From contig BCRI01000008.1 in NCBI GenBank assembly GCA_001552515.1, positions 1-64,000 of the forward strand: DNA of 64,000 nt, given 5' to 3'. Positions 41,782-50,399 of this stretch are shown here, piece by piece (within the stretch, counting starts at the first letter, position 1; each line of letters opens with the position of its first letter). Source of the stretch: Sphaerimonospora mesophila NBRC 14179 = JCM 3151. Its GTDB lineage: Bacteria > Actinomycetota > Actinomycetes > Streptosporangiales > Streptosporangiaceae. The notes under the pieces are model-generated. The model searched no databases, was not told where the DNA came from, and saw only the letters and a program-made list of their open reading frames with translations. The position numbers were made by a program, and so were the translations under genes.

Positions 41782-42818
41782 TCCAGCCAACACCCGCCTC
41801 GCCCTCGTCGTCGGCCCGTGTCGGGCTTGCGCTCGGGTATGACCCGTCAGTCACCGTACGCGAGATGGCGGCATCGGCCGCCGCCGCAGAACGAGCGGGT
41901 TTCGACACCGCCTTCTTCTCCGAGACGCTGTTCACCAACCGCGACTCGGCCAGCGCGCTCGCTGCCTTCGGGCTCGCCACCGAGCGCGTCACCCTCGGTG
42001 CCACCCAGGTCGTCCGGCTGCGCAGCCCACTGGTGATGGCACAGACGGCGGCGACTCTGGACGAGCTCAGCGGTGGACGTCTCGTGCTGGTGGTCGGGGC
42101 GTTCACCGCCAAACACGCCGCCCGCAACGGTCGTCCGCTGACCGACCCGATCACCACCCTGCGCGAGTACGTCGAATCCATCCGTGCGCTGCTCACCGGA
42201 GAACCGGTCACCTACCGCGGCGAGGTCGTGCACCTCGAAAACGTGGCGCTGAACTTCACCCCGATCCGGGCCGATATCCCGATCTGGATCGCGGCGGCGA
42301 GTCGACGGGGTCTCATCAACGCGGCGGCGCTCGGTGACGGCGTGTTGCTGGATGCCGGCGCCTCTCCCGAGTATTCGGCCAACGCCGTCAAGCTCCTCCA
42401 CCAGAGCTGCGAGAAGATCGGCCGTGACCCCGACGAACTGGCCGTGGCACAGCTCATCAACACCTCCATCGAGGACGATCGCGCCGCCGCGGTCGCCGCG
42501 ATCCGCTGGGAGGTGGCGACCAAGTTCAAACACGCCTCGACGCCGAAGGCGAAGATGTCGGTGGGTGAGCCGACCATCGATCCGGACGACCTACCTCGGT
42601 TCGCCGCCGCGTTCGGACAGGGCGGGGAGGCAGCGCTCCAAGAGATCCTTCCGGAGCACTACGTCACCTCGCTCACGGCTACCGGTACCGTTGCGGACGT
42701 CCGGGCCAGGATCGAGGCATATCGGCAGGCAGGCGTCACCTTGCCACTGGTCCGCCCGGCGGCACCGCACCAGCTTGACCGCCTGTTGTCCACGTTCGGG
42801 GCCGGTGACACTCGGTAG
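41778..42818 (+). CDS. Luciferase-like (LLM class) flavin-dependent oxidoreductase
   Basis: A 346-residue TIM-barrel protein of the luciferase-like family, which uses reduced FMN or coenzyme F420. It has GLALGYDPSVTVREMAASAA near the start, RVTLGATQVVRLRSPLVMA, and IPIWIAAASRRGLINAAAL at the typical coenzyme region. F420-dependent use is common in actinomycetes, but the cofactor cannot be assigned here. The start is GTG at 41778, overlapping the upstream stop. It ends the PucR-locus plus-strand operon. Confidence 0.87.
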   Translation: MIQPTPASPSSSARVGLALGYDPSVTVREMAASAAAAERAGFDTAFFSETLFTNRDSASALAAFGLATERVTLGATQVVRLRSPLVMAQTAATLDELSGGRLVLVVGAFTAKHAARNGRPLTDPITTLREYVESIRALLTGEPVTYRGEVVHLENVALNFTPIRADIPIWIAAASRRGLINAAALGDGVLLDAGASPEYSANAVKLLHQSCEKIGRDPDELAVAQLINTSIEDDRAAAVAAIRWEVATKFKHASTPKAKMSVGEPTIDPDDLPRFAAAFGQGGEAALQEILPEHYVTSLTATGTVADVRARIEAYRQAGVTLPLVRPAAPHQLDRLLSTFGAGDTR

Positions 42819-42988
42819 ACCCGCACCAGGCCGCCTGCCGTCTGCGTACGAGCCTCTTATGAGGCAGATCCGGCATGGCCTCCCTCCTCCGCCAGAGGGA
42901 GGCCGATGACGTCGCCGGCCTTGGCGATCCTGCCGGAGATCGGTCTGGACATGAGCCACTTACCGACCCCTCGCAAGGCGCGATAGCG

Positions 42989-43840
42989 CTATCGGCCGGC
43001 CTCGGCGGAACGCAGGCGATCCGCGAAAAGTGCGGGCTGGGGAGCCGAATGGCCACCGTACTGATCCGCGTGACGCTGCACATGCATCAGCGAGGCGGAC
43101 AGGAACCCACCGTCGACCACCAATTCCTGGCCATTGACGAACGCGGCGGCGTCACTCGCCAGATAGGCCACCACCTTCGCGATGTCGGACGCGACGCCGA
43201 TGCGACGCAAGGGGGTGAGCTGGGTGCGCAACGCAAGCAGATCGGGGTCGGCGTAGTGGGCTGCCGACATCTCTGTGCGCACGAACCCGGGACTGACCGC
43301 GTTGGTCCTCACCCCGAGCGGACCCCATTCCACGGCGGTGTGTCGCGTCAGCGCGATCAAACCCGCCTTGGAGACGCCATAGGTGGGGGAGGTGTTCGGC
43401 GAGTGCGCGCCGACCGAGGCGATGTTCACAACGGCACCGTGGCCGTTGTCGATCATGAGGCGGCCCAATTCGCGAGTGCAGAGCATCGCAGCCGTCAGAT
43501 TCACCGCGATCGTCTCATTCCACGCCGCCGTCGAGAGCGACGCCAACGGCCCGGGAGCGCCCAGGATACCGGCGTTGTTCACCAGCACGTCGCAGGTACC
43601 GAACCTGTCGGCGGTCGCCTCTGCGAGGCCGATGACGTCATCCTCGTCGGTCAGATCTCCGGTGTAGACCATGACGCGGTCGGGGAAGCCGAGCTGCTGG
43701 GAGACCTCCCTCAGACGGTCGGTTTCCACGTCCACGAGCACCACATTTGCGCCGGATTCGACGAACTCGCCTGCGATCGACCGCCCCAGGCCTCCTGCCG
43801 CGCCGGTCACAACCACTGCCTGCCCCTCGAAACCGCCCAC
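42989..43840 (-). CDS. Short-chain dehydrogenase/reductase
   Basis: A 283-residue SDR. Features: AVVVTGAAGGLGRSIAGEF (cofactor loop), LVNNAGILG, VVNIASVGA, the catalytic YGVSK, VNAVSPGFV and LVVDGGFL. The C-terminal extension after the DGG motif is about 35 residues longer than usual. Its promoter at 43879-43907 contains the GntR-type operator shared with the CoA-catabolic operon, so it probably belongs to the same catabolic regulon. Confidence 0.88.
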   Translation of the reverse strand: MGGFEGQAVVVTGAAGGLGRSIAGEFVESGANVVLVDVETDRLREVSQQLGFPDRVMVYTGDLTDEDDVIGLAEATADRFGTCDVLVNNAGILGAPGPLASLSTAAWNETIAVNLTAAMLCTRELGRLMIDNGHGAVVNIASVGAHSPNTSPTYGVSKAGLIALTRHTAVEWGPLGVRTNAVSPGFVRTEMSAAHYADPDLLALRTQLTPLRRIGVASDIAKVVAYLASDAAAFVNGQELVVDGGFLSASLMHVQRHADQYGGHSAPQPALFADRLRSAEAGR

Positions 43841-43878
43841 CGTGCGCTCCCTGCATCGACTACTTGAGGACTGTCAGA

Positions 43879-43907
43879 TTATTGTCGGACAGTTTGCGGC
43901 GCGGCAA
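43879..43907 (-). promoter_or_regulatory. Promoter with GntR-type operator for the SDR gene
   Basis: On the minus strand TTGCCG (43907-43902) is followed after 17 bases by CAATAA (43884-43879). The 13-base sequence ATTGTCGGACAGT (43881-43893), TGT-N3-ACA type, overlaps the -10/spacer region. The same layout occurs at 44826-44854 and 48305-48333. Confidence 0.55.
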
Positions 43908-43975
43908 TAGGGTTGTCTGGAAAGGTCGGCACAGGGGGTATCGCACCGTGGGGCGCCGGAGCGGAAGCCCTCGGC

Positions 43976-44740
43976 TCAAGGACGTTCCGCGGCGGTGGCG
44001 CGGTGCGCCTCGAGGTAGCGAAGGTGCGTCACCATGGCGTTCTGGGCCGCGTCCTCGTCACCCGCCTCGATCGCCTTCACGATCTGCAAGTGCTGAAGCA
44101 CGGTCTCGGTGCCGACCTCCTCCGAGAGATCGAGAAACCGCACCGGCATCGTCTGCTCATGCAGTGCCTGGACGAACGACCACAGCACCCGATTGCCGGA
44201 CGCGCGGGCGATCGCCGAATGGAAGTCGACGTCGAGCTGGGGCACTGACGGGTCCGTCACGCGGACCAACTTCTGGCGCTCGATGATCTCGTGCAGCCGG
44301 GCCAGGTCCTCCAGGCTACGCTGACCGGCGGCCAGTCGAACCGCCGGGACCTCGAGGTACTCGCGCACGGACTGCACCTCGTCGGCTTCGATGCTGCCGA
44401 GGCTGAGTAGGTTCTTCATGGACTCCGACAGCATCTCGCCGAGTGCTTCGTGGTCCACGGCCCGGACGAAGCTGCCGCCGCCCGCGCCCGGGACCTTCTC
44501 GATGAAGTTCTGCGTCGACAGCGAGCGCAGTGCTTCGCGCACCGTCGTTCTGCTCACCCTGAACTGACGCGCGAGTTCGGCCTCCGAAGGAAGGCGTTCA
44601 CCACGCTTGAGCTCGCCGTCAAGGATTGCCCGACGGATGCGGTCCTCCACCTGCTCACGCGGGCGCGTGACCGCTTGCCCGAGAGTGCGGGCCTCACCAA
44701 GGGTGTCCAATGCGGGCCTCTCGTTTCCAGGAGTCGACAA
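43976..44740 (-). CDS. GntR/FadR family transcriptional regulator
   Basis: A 254-residue FadR-subfamily regulator. The winged helix-turn-helix is GERLPSEAELARQFRVSRTT with VREALRSLSTQNFIEKVPG, and the C-terminal FCD sensor domain (about 105-235) contains FHSAIARASGN and helical segments through to HLRYLEAH. FCD regulators bind a metal plus a carboxylic acid or acyl-CoA ligand. The start appears to be TTG at 44740, right beside a TGT-N3-ACA site. Matching sites lie at the promoters of both transcripts of the CoA operon, the SDR gene and the MHS transporter, so it is the likely local regulator. Confidence 0.9.
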   Translation of the reverse strand: MSTPGNERPALDTLGEARTLGQAVTRPREQVEDRIRRAILDGELKRGERLPSEAELARQFRVSRTTVREALRSLSTQNFIEKVPGAGGGSFVRAVDHEALGEMLSESMKNLLSLGSIEADEVQSVREYLEVPAVRLAAGQRSLEDLARLHEIIERQKLVRVTDPSVPQLDVDFHSAIARASGNRVLWSFVQALHEQTMPVRFLDLSEEVGTETVLQHLQIVKAIEAGDEDAAQNAMVTHLRYLEAHRATAAERP

Positions 44741-44751
44741 GTGTCCTACAC
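44741..44751. promoter_or_regulatory. GntR-type operator at the gntR start
   Basis: GTGT-CCT-ACAC, a TGT-N3-ACA palindrome, touches the gntR start codon. It fits autorepression by the FadR-family regulator, whose consensus is TnGTnnnACnA. Confidence 0.45.
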
Positions 44752-44825
44752 CAGTCAGTCGTCAGATCAAAAGTCTACTGGTCCCCACCCGTACGGCGGG
44801 TGGCGAAGTCGCTAGAGGACCATAC

Positions 44826-44854
44826 TTGCCCACCCGGCGAATGTTCGACATTAT
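44826..44854 (+). promoter_or_regulatory. Promoter with GntR-type operator for the CoA-catabolic operon
   Basis: TTGCCC (44826-44831), a 17-base spacer and CATTAT (44849-44854) make a sigma-70-like promoter. AATGT-TCG-ACATT (44840-44852) overlaps the spacer and -10, so a bound regulator would block RNA polymerase. It precedes the SDR gene at 44947 by about 90 bases. Confidence 0.6.
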
Positions 44855-44946
44855 GGCGTGCGTACCGGTTCCGCGTCGCCGGCGTAGTCGACTCGTTCCC
44901 GAGGGAGGGCGTCGGAGACGCGCCCCGCGCGATGAGGAGCGACAGC

Positions 44947-45708
44947 ATGTCAGGTTTCCCGGATCTGGCCGGCCGAAGGGCCATGGTCACAGGTGCCAGC
45001 AGGGGAATCGGTCGAGCGATCGCGCGGGCGCTGGCAGCGGCCGGCGCAACAGTCGCGGTCGGCGGCCGGGACTCCGCGGCGTTGAGCGCGGTAGCGGATG
45101 ACATCGCCGTCGCTGGCGGCGCCGCCCACCCGCATGTCGTCGATGTCTCGGACCACGACTCCATCCAGCGCTTCGTCGCAGAATCGGTGGATGACCTGGG
45201 CGGGTTGGACCTCTTGGTCAACTGCGCGGGCGTGCTCGCCTCGGGTTCTCTCCTGGACGCCGGTGACGAACCGTGGGCTCTGGCGTGGGAGACCAACGTC
45301 CTCGGCACGGTACGGGTGACCCGCGCCGCGGGGGCCTTCCTCACCGCCCAGGGCTCCGGCCGGGTTGTCAACGTCGCCTCGAACTACGCGTTCAAAGGAG
45401 TCGCCGAGCACGCCGCCTACTGCGCGTCGAAGGCGGCCGTCGTCTCGTTCACGCGCAGCATGGCGGTCGAATGGGCGCGCTACGGCGTCCAGGTCAACGC
45501 CATCGCCCCCGGGTTCATCGCGACCGACCTCAACGCGAGCATCCGCGCAGACCCCGAACGGAGTGCCCGTGTGGTGAAGGCGGTGCCCGCCCGCCGGTTT
45601 GGGACGGTCGATGACGTCGTGGCGGCGATGGGACCGCTGTGCGACCCCCACAGCACGTTTCTGACCGGAGCCGTGCTGATAGTCGATGGCGGAGAGACCG
45701 CGCGTTGA
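44947..45708 (+). CDS. Short-chain dehydrogenase/reductase (first gene of the CoA operon)
   Basis: A 253-residue classical SDR: AMVTGASRGIGRAIARALAA, LLVNCAGVLASG, VVNVASNYAFKGVAEHAAYC with the catalytic Ser/Tyr and CASKAAV, VNAIAPGFIATDLNA and IVDGG. It is clearly paralogous to the SDR at 51616 (same VNVASNxAxxGVAxHAAYxASK region). The ATG at 44947 was selected because AGGAG lies 7 bases before it. Candidate role: oxidation of a hydroxyacyl or cyclic alcohol intermediate. Confidence 0.9.
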   Translation: MSGFPDLAGRRAMVTGASRGIGRAIARALAAAGATVAVGGRDSAALSAVADDIAVAGGAAHPHVVDVSDHDSIQRFVAESVDDLGGLDLLVNCAGVLASGSLLDAGDEPWALAWETNVLGTVRVTRAAGAFLTAQGSGRVVNVASNYAFKGVAEHAAYCASKAAVVSFTRSMAVEWARYGVQVNAIAPGFIATDLNASIRADPERSARVVKAVPARRFGTVDDVVAAMGPLCDPHSTFLTGAVLIVDGGETAR

Positions 45709-45743
45709 GCGGCCGAGCAACCCCAACCAACGAGGAGCGCATC

Positions 45744-47429
45744 GTGAGTTTGCAGGACAAGCCCGCGGCGGGCGAGCACCCGGGCATCCGCCCGGACAGC
45801 AGGCTGACCCCGGAGCTGGCGACCGCCTACGAGTCCACCGGCCAGTGGAACTCACAGACGCTGACTTCCCTGCTCACCGACGCGGCTGCCGCACACCCCG
45901 ACCTGACCGCGGCGGTTGACTCCGCCGGACCGGGTGGAAGTCGTCGCGCGATGACCTACGCCGAGCTCGACGCCTACGTCACCGATCTCGCCGTGGGTCT
46001 GCGTGCCCGCGGAGTTACCGAGGGCGACTCCGTCGTGGTCATGCTGCCGAACTGCATCGAGTTCGCCGCACTCATCTTCGCCATCAACCGCGCCGGCGCT
46101 GTCTACACCGGTATCCCGGTCGCCTACGGCACCAAGGAGGTCGGGCACATCCTGGCCTCGACAGGCGCGAAGGTGGTGGTGACGCAGGAGCGGGTCGCCA
46201 GCGCCACCCCGCTGGCGGTCGTGCGCGCCTCGCGTGGAGAGGCGGCGCCGCTGATCGTCGTGCGTGGGGACTCGGGCCGGGTTGACGGCGAGATCGCGCT
46301 CGGGGACCTGGCCGAACCGTCCGCCGCCGCCGACGTGCACCTTCCCGCGGTGGACCCTCGCGCCTTGTGCCACATCGGATTCACCTCCGGCACGACGGGC
46401 GCGCCCAAGGGCGTCATGAACACCAACCAGACCCTGATCGCGGTGCTTCGGAACTGGTTGGCCTACTTCGGAGCGGAGAACCTCGGCTCCCCGATCGTCA
46501 ACGCCGTGGTCTCACCGGTCGGTCACCACAGCGGCTTCCTGTGGGGAGTCCTGATGACCGCATACCTCAGGGGGACGGCCGCCTACCTCGAGAAGTGGAG
46601 CCCGCCGGCGGCTGCGGCCTTCCTGCGTGAGGAACGGGCCACGGTGTTCTTCGGCGCACCGACGTTCCTCCAGGACCTGCTCGCCACCGACCTCGTCGGC
46701 GACCCTCGCTGCGCGCTGCGTGCCGTCATCACGACGGGATCGCCGGTCCCGCGTGCGCTCCCCAGCGCCGGTCGCGATGCCTTCGGCTGCTGGGTGGGCT
46801 CCGCCTGGGGAATGACGGAGATCGGCATCGGAGTCTCCTGCCGACCCGGTATGTCTGAGCTCGAGCTCGCCAGCGACGGCCGGGCGGTGCCCGGCGTCGA
46901 AGTCCGCGTCGTGGGGGAGGACGGCCGGCCTGTGGGCGCCGACACGCCGGGACGGATGCAGGTTCGCAGCGCGGGACTCTTCTTGGGTTATGAGGGGCTG
47001 CCCGACCGAACCGGCCAGGAGATCGATGCCGAGGGCTGGTTCGACACCGGCGACACCGCCCGCGTCGACGAGAACCAGTTGGTCTACCTGGAGGGGCGCA
47101 GCAAGGACATCATCATCCGCGGCGGGGAGAACATCCCAGTGGTCGCCGTGGAAAGCGTGCTCTACACCCATCCTGATGTCGTCGATGTCGCCGTCGTCGG
47201 AGTTCCCGACGAGCGTCTCGGTGAGCGGGCCTGCGCCGTGGTGGTATCCAGCAATGATGATCTGGACCTCGCCGATCTCACCCGGCACCTCCTCGACAAC
47301 GGCGTGTCCAAGCACTTCCTGCCGGAGCGCCTGGTGCTGGTGCCGAGCCTGCCCAAGACGCCCAGCGGGAAGATCCGTAAAGTCGAACTCCGCGAGCGGT
47401 TGACGTCGACGGAGACGGCGGCCCTGTGA
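45744..47429 (+). CDS. Acyl-CoA ligase (AMP-forming)
   Basis: A 561-residue adenylate-forming acyl-CoA ligase. The AMP motif is GFTSGTTGAPKGVMNTNQT, a second motif is FDTGDTARVDENQLVYLEGR, followed by KDIIIRGGENI, and the C-terminal PKTPSGKIRKVEL carries the catalytic Lys. It activates the pathway's carboxylic acid with ATP and CoA. The start is GTG at 45744, behind GAGGAG. The stop overlaps the next gene (GTGA). Confidence 0.92.
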   Translation: MSLQDKPAAGEHPGIRPDSRLTPELATAYESTGQWNSQTLTSLLTDAAAAHPDLTAAVDSAGPGGSRRAMTYAELDAYVTDLAVGLRARGVTEGDSVVVMLPNCIEFAALIFAINRAGAVYTGIPVAYGTKEVGHILASTGAKVVVTQERVASATPLAVVRASRGEAAPLIVVRGDSGRVDGEIALGDLAEPSAAADVHLPAVDPRALCHIGFTSGTTGAPKGVMNTNQTLIAVLRNWLAYFGAENLGSPIVNAVVSPVGHHSGFLWGVLMTAYLRGTAAYLEKWSPPAAAAFLREERATVFFGAPTFLQDLLATDLVGDPRCALRAVITTGSPVPRALPSAGRDAFGCWVGSAWGMTEIGIGVSCRPGMSELELASDGRAVPGVEVRVVGEDGRPVGADTPGRMQVRSAGLFLGYEGLPDRTGQEIDAEGWFDTGDTARVDENQLVYLEGRSKDIIIRGGENIPVVAVESVLYTHPDVVDVAVVGVPDERLGERACAVVVSSNDDLDLADLTRHLLDNGVSKHFLPERLVLVPSLPKTPSGKIRKVELRERLTSTETAAL

Positions 47430-47899
47430 CAGGGACCTGGGACCCGGCTCCGGTGCTCGCCCGGCTTGCCGCGCTGCAGGGGCGGCGTGGACTGTGGCGG
47501 ACCCACGAAGTCATCGCGCCGGCCGACGCGATCGGTCACGCTCGGCTCAGCGGCGTACGGGCCGAGCGGCCCGATGTGAACGACCCCGGCGGGGAAGGCT
47601 TCATGGACACCCAGGACGTGCCGCCCAGCCTGGCCGCCGCCTTCACGATGCGCGCCGTACTCGGCGTCCTGCACGATCGCCGCCTCGACCTGCCGTTCGA
47701 CCACAATGTCCATGCGGCGCAATCCCTCGCATGGCACGCGCCCATCACCGTAGGCGCCTCGATCGAGACCCGAGCCTGGATCGGCCGCATCAAGGAAGGC
47801 GCACGCGCCCTCTTCTTCGATGTGGAGACCGAATCGATCATCGAAGACGGCCGGATATGCCTACGCGGCACCAGCACCCAGGCTCTGCGTCATGGGTGA
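47426..47899 (+). CDS. MaoC-like hydratase, N-terminal-type subunit
   Basis: A 157-residue hot-dog-fold protein of the MaoC/FAS1-like N-terminal dehydratase type. In such pairs this subunit forms a heterodimer with a second MaoC protein to hydrate enoyl-CoA. It lacks the classical DxxxxH pair, which is supplied by the partner. It shares a GTGA overlap with the ligase, and its stop overlaps the next start by 8 bases. Confidence 0.75.
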   Translation: MTGTWDPAPVLARLAALQGRRGLWRTHEVIAPADAIGHARLSGVRAERPDVNDPGGEGFMDTQDVPPSLAAAFTMRAVLGVLHDRRLDLPFDHNVHAAQSLAWHAPITVGASIETRAWIGRIKEGARALFFDVETESIIEDGRICLRGTSTQALRHG

Positions 47900-48284
47900 G
47901 GTCCCGGTGCCCGCCCCTCTCGTGTGGGAGCCGACGGCCGGCGTGCCCCGCGATTACGCGCAGGTCTCGGGGGACCGCAGTGCCGTGCACCTCGATGAGG
48001 CAGTGGCAAGCCGCGTCGGCCTGCCCGGCGTGATTCTCCACGGCATGTACGTCTACGGATACCTGGCCACATATCTCGGGCGCCACGCGGTCGACCATGG
48101 AGGTCGCCTCGTCTCACTCGAATGCCGATTCCAGGCGCCGATGCTCCCGGGAGTGCCCATCGAGGTGCGATTCGAGCGCGGCGACGACCAGGAGTCTGTG
48201 CGGGTCGAGGCCCGCCAGTGGGACCGCTCGGTCCTGTCCGGGGTCGCCGTTCTGACGCCGGCCGAGTCGCACGACGCATCCTGA
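47892..48284 (+). CDS. MaoC-like enoyl-CoA hydratase subunit
   Basis: A 130-residue MaoC-type hot-dog protein with YAQVSGDRSAVHLDEAVAS, which contains the D...H hydratase signature, and LPGVILHGMYVYGYLATYLG. With the 47426 protein it probably makes a heterodimeric (R)-hydratase acting on an enoyl-CoA. The ATG at 47892 overlaps the upstream stop. A separate promoter follows its stop, so the operon may have an internal start at 48305. Confidence 0.8.
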   Translation: MGEVPVPAPLVWEPTAGVPRDYAQVSGDRSAVHLDEAVASRVGLPGVILHGMYVYGYLATYLGRHAVDHGGRLVSLECRFQAPMLPGVPIEVRFERGDDQESVRVEARQWDRSVLSGVAVLTPAESHDAS

Positions 48285-48304
48285 GCTCGGTGAGGCAGAC
48301 GGAG

Positions 48305-48333
48305 TTGACCAATCAGCAAATGTCCAACATTAT
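48305..48333 (+). promoter_or_regulatory. Promoter with GntR-type operator and leaderless start
   Basis: TTGACC (48305-48310), 17 bases, then CATTAT (48328-48333). AATGT-CCA-ACATT (48319-48331) overlaps the -10. The GTG of the CoA-transferase begins at 48340, only 7 bases after the -10, so the transcript probably starts at the start codon and is leaderless. Confidence 0.6.
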
Positions 48334-48339
48334 TACGGG

Positions 48340-49590
48340 GTGACTTCCTTGGACACTAGCCACGGATCTGCGGTCGAGCCGTCGGGACCTCTTGCCGGCA
48401 TACGCGTGGTCGATATGACCACCTCGTATGCCGGCCCCACGGCCGCGATGTACCTCGCTGACCTCGGAGCCACAGTGATCAAGGTGGAGCGCCCCGGCAG
48501 CGGGGACGATGCCCGGTCCTGGGGCCCACCGTTCGTCGAGGGAGCGTCGGCGTGGTTCGCCTCCGCCAATCGCAACAAGCGGTCGATCGTCCTCAACCTC
48601 AGCGCGCCCGAGGGGCGCGAGGCGCTTCTGCGGCTGCTCGACACCGCTGACGTCTTCCTGCAGAACATGAACCCCGCCAAGCTCAACCGCATCGGAATCG
48701 ACGGCGAGACCCTCCGGCGCCGCAATCCGCGACTGGTGTACTGCGCCATGTCCGGATTCGGCCTCACCGGTCCCGACAGCGACCTGCCCGGTTATGACCT
48801 CGTCGCCCAGGCCCGGTCCGGACTGATGTCCGTCACCGGGGAGAAAGGCGGGGCCCCCCAGCGAGTCTCGACCGCGCTGTCCGACGTGGCGACGGGGATG
48901 GCCGCGGCGATCGCCGTCAACGCGGCGCTGGTCCGTCAGTTCCGCACCGGAGAGGGCGACGTCATCGACGTGTCCTTGCTCGACACCGACCTCGCCTTGA
49001 TGGCGCCGCGTGTCGCCGCGTACTGCGCGGGCGAGCCGGAGCCGGCGCCCAGCGGCGGCACCGATTCGGTCCTGGCCGTGTATCAGCCGTTCGAGGCCGA
49101 AGACCGAACCATCGTGATCGCCATCGGCAACGACTCCATGTGGCAGCGGTTCTGCGCCGCGATCCGGCTTCCTGAGCTAGGCGCGGACCCGGAACTGTCG
49201 GACAACGCCGGCCGCCGTGCCAACCGCTCGCGAATCACCGAGCAGGTGGCACGGCGACTCGCCACGAAACCCGCAGCGGAGTGGCTCCGGCTTCTCGCCG
49301 ACGTCGAGGTGCCCGCCGCCTTGGTGCAGCCCCTCTCCGAGGTCACCAAGGACCCCCAGGTCGTGGCGCGTGGTGCGATCCTTCCTGTCCCCGGGTTTCA
49401 CGGCGACCTCGTGAGCGTTCGCAGTCCGTTCCGCCTGGCCTCGCAGGAGTCACCGCGCAACGAGCGGTTCCCCGCCCTGGGGGCGGACACCCGGGCGACC
49501 TTGCTGGATCTGGGGTACACGGAGGAGCAGATCGATGAGTTGGCGACAGCGGGCGTCGTCGGTCTGGCGGCAGCGGAGATCGCATCATGA
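48340..49590 (+). CDS. CaiB/BaiF family CoA-transferase
   Basis: A 416-residue class III CoA-transferase: GIRVVDMTTSYAGPTAAMYL, LGATVIKVERPGSGDDAR, YCAMSGFGLTGPDSDLPGYD with the catalytic Asp in PGYD, and VSTALSDVATGMAAAIAV. These move CoA between carboxylic acids, so this enzyme may activate the substrate using CoA from a product. The start is GTG at 48340. It is coupled to the crotonase by ATGA overlap. Confidence 0.9.
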   Translation: MTSLDTSHGSAVEPSGPLAGIRVVDMTTSYAGPTAAMYLADLGATVIKVERPGSGDDARSWGPPFVEGASAWFASANRNKRSIVLNLSAPEGREALLRLLDTADVFLQNMNPAKLNRIGIDGETLRRRNPRLVYCAMSGFGLTGPDSDLPGYDLVAQARSGLMSVTGEKGGAPQRVSTALSDVATGMAAAIAVNAALVRQFRTGEGDVIDVSLLDTDLALMAPRVAAYCAGEPEPAPSGGTDSVLAVYQPFEAEDRTIVIAIGNDSMWQRFCAAIRLPELGADPELSDNAGRRANRSRITEQVARRLATKPAAEWLRLLADVEVPAALVQPLSEVTKDPQVVARGAILPVPGFHGDLVSVRSPFRLASQESPRNERFPALGADTRATLLDLGYTEEQIDELATAGVVGLAAAEIAS

Positions 49591-50399
49591 CCGCACCTGA
49601 GACCGTCATCGTCGAGCGAGCCGGCTCGGTCACGACCGTGACGATCAACCGGCCCGAGGCGTACAACGCGCTCAACGCCGAGGTCCTTCGCCGGCTGCAC
49701 GCCGCGGTCCTCGACGCCGAGGCCGACCCCGCGATCCGCGCCGTCGTCGTCACCGGAAGCGGCGAGAAGGCATTTTGCGCCGGTGCCGATCTCAAAGAAC
49801 TCGCCGGCATGAGCGCGGACCGCGCCCACGAGACGCTCCGCACCGGACAGCGGGTCCTGCGGGACATCGAGCGGGCGGCTGTGCCCGTGATCGCAGCGGT
49901 CAACGGCGTCGCACTCGGCGGCGGCTTCGAGCTCGTGCTCGCCTCGACGTTCTCCGTGGTGTCGACCCAGGCATCCCTCGGGCTGCCCGAGTCCGGACTC
50001 GGGTTGATCCCCGGCTACGGCGGAACCCAGCGCCTGCCCCGTGCGGTCGGCGCCCCCACCGCCGCGTATCTCATGCTCACCGGAGCGCGGCTGGACGCAC
50101 AGCGCGCCCACCGGCTGGGGCTCACCCCGGTACCGCCTGTCGCCCCCGCCGACCTGATGGCCACCGCGTCGGCACTGGCGGAGAAGATCGCCGCTCAGGG
50201 ACCGGTCGCCGTCCGCTCCATCCTCACCGCCGTGGAGGGCGGCCGAGACGCCGCGCTCGATGCCGGACTCCAGTTGGAGACCGGCCTGGCGGCACTCGCC
50301 GTGGCGGGCGCCGAGTCCGACGAGGGGATCGCCGCATTCCTCGAACGACGACCGGCTCGGTTCGCCGATCCCGCACCCGTACCCGAGGAGCCCGCATGA
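49587..50399 (+). CDS. Enoyl-CoA hydratase/isomerase (crotonase)
   Basis: A 270-residue crotonase. Oxyanion-hole motifs are FCAGADLKELAGM and VNGVALGGGFELVLAS; the catalytic-Glu region is LGLPESGLGLIPGYGGTQRL. It hydrates or isomerises an enoyl-CoA. ATGA-type overlaps with the CoA-transferase upstream and acyl-CoA dehydrogenase downstream. Confidence 0.92.
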   Translation: MTAPETVIVERAGSVTTVTINRPEAYNALNAEVLRRLHAAVLDAEADPAIRAVVVTGSGEKAFCAGADLKELAGMSADRAHETLRTGQRVLRDIERAAVPVIAAVNGVALGGGFELVLASTFSVVSTQASLGLPESGLGLIPGYGGTQRLPRAVGAPTAAYLMLTGARLDAQRAHRLGLTPVPPVAPADLMATASALAEKIAAQGPVAVRSILTAVEGGRDAALDAGLQLETGLAALAVAGAESDEGIAAFLERRPARFADPAPVPEEPA

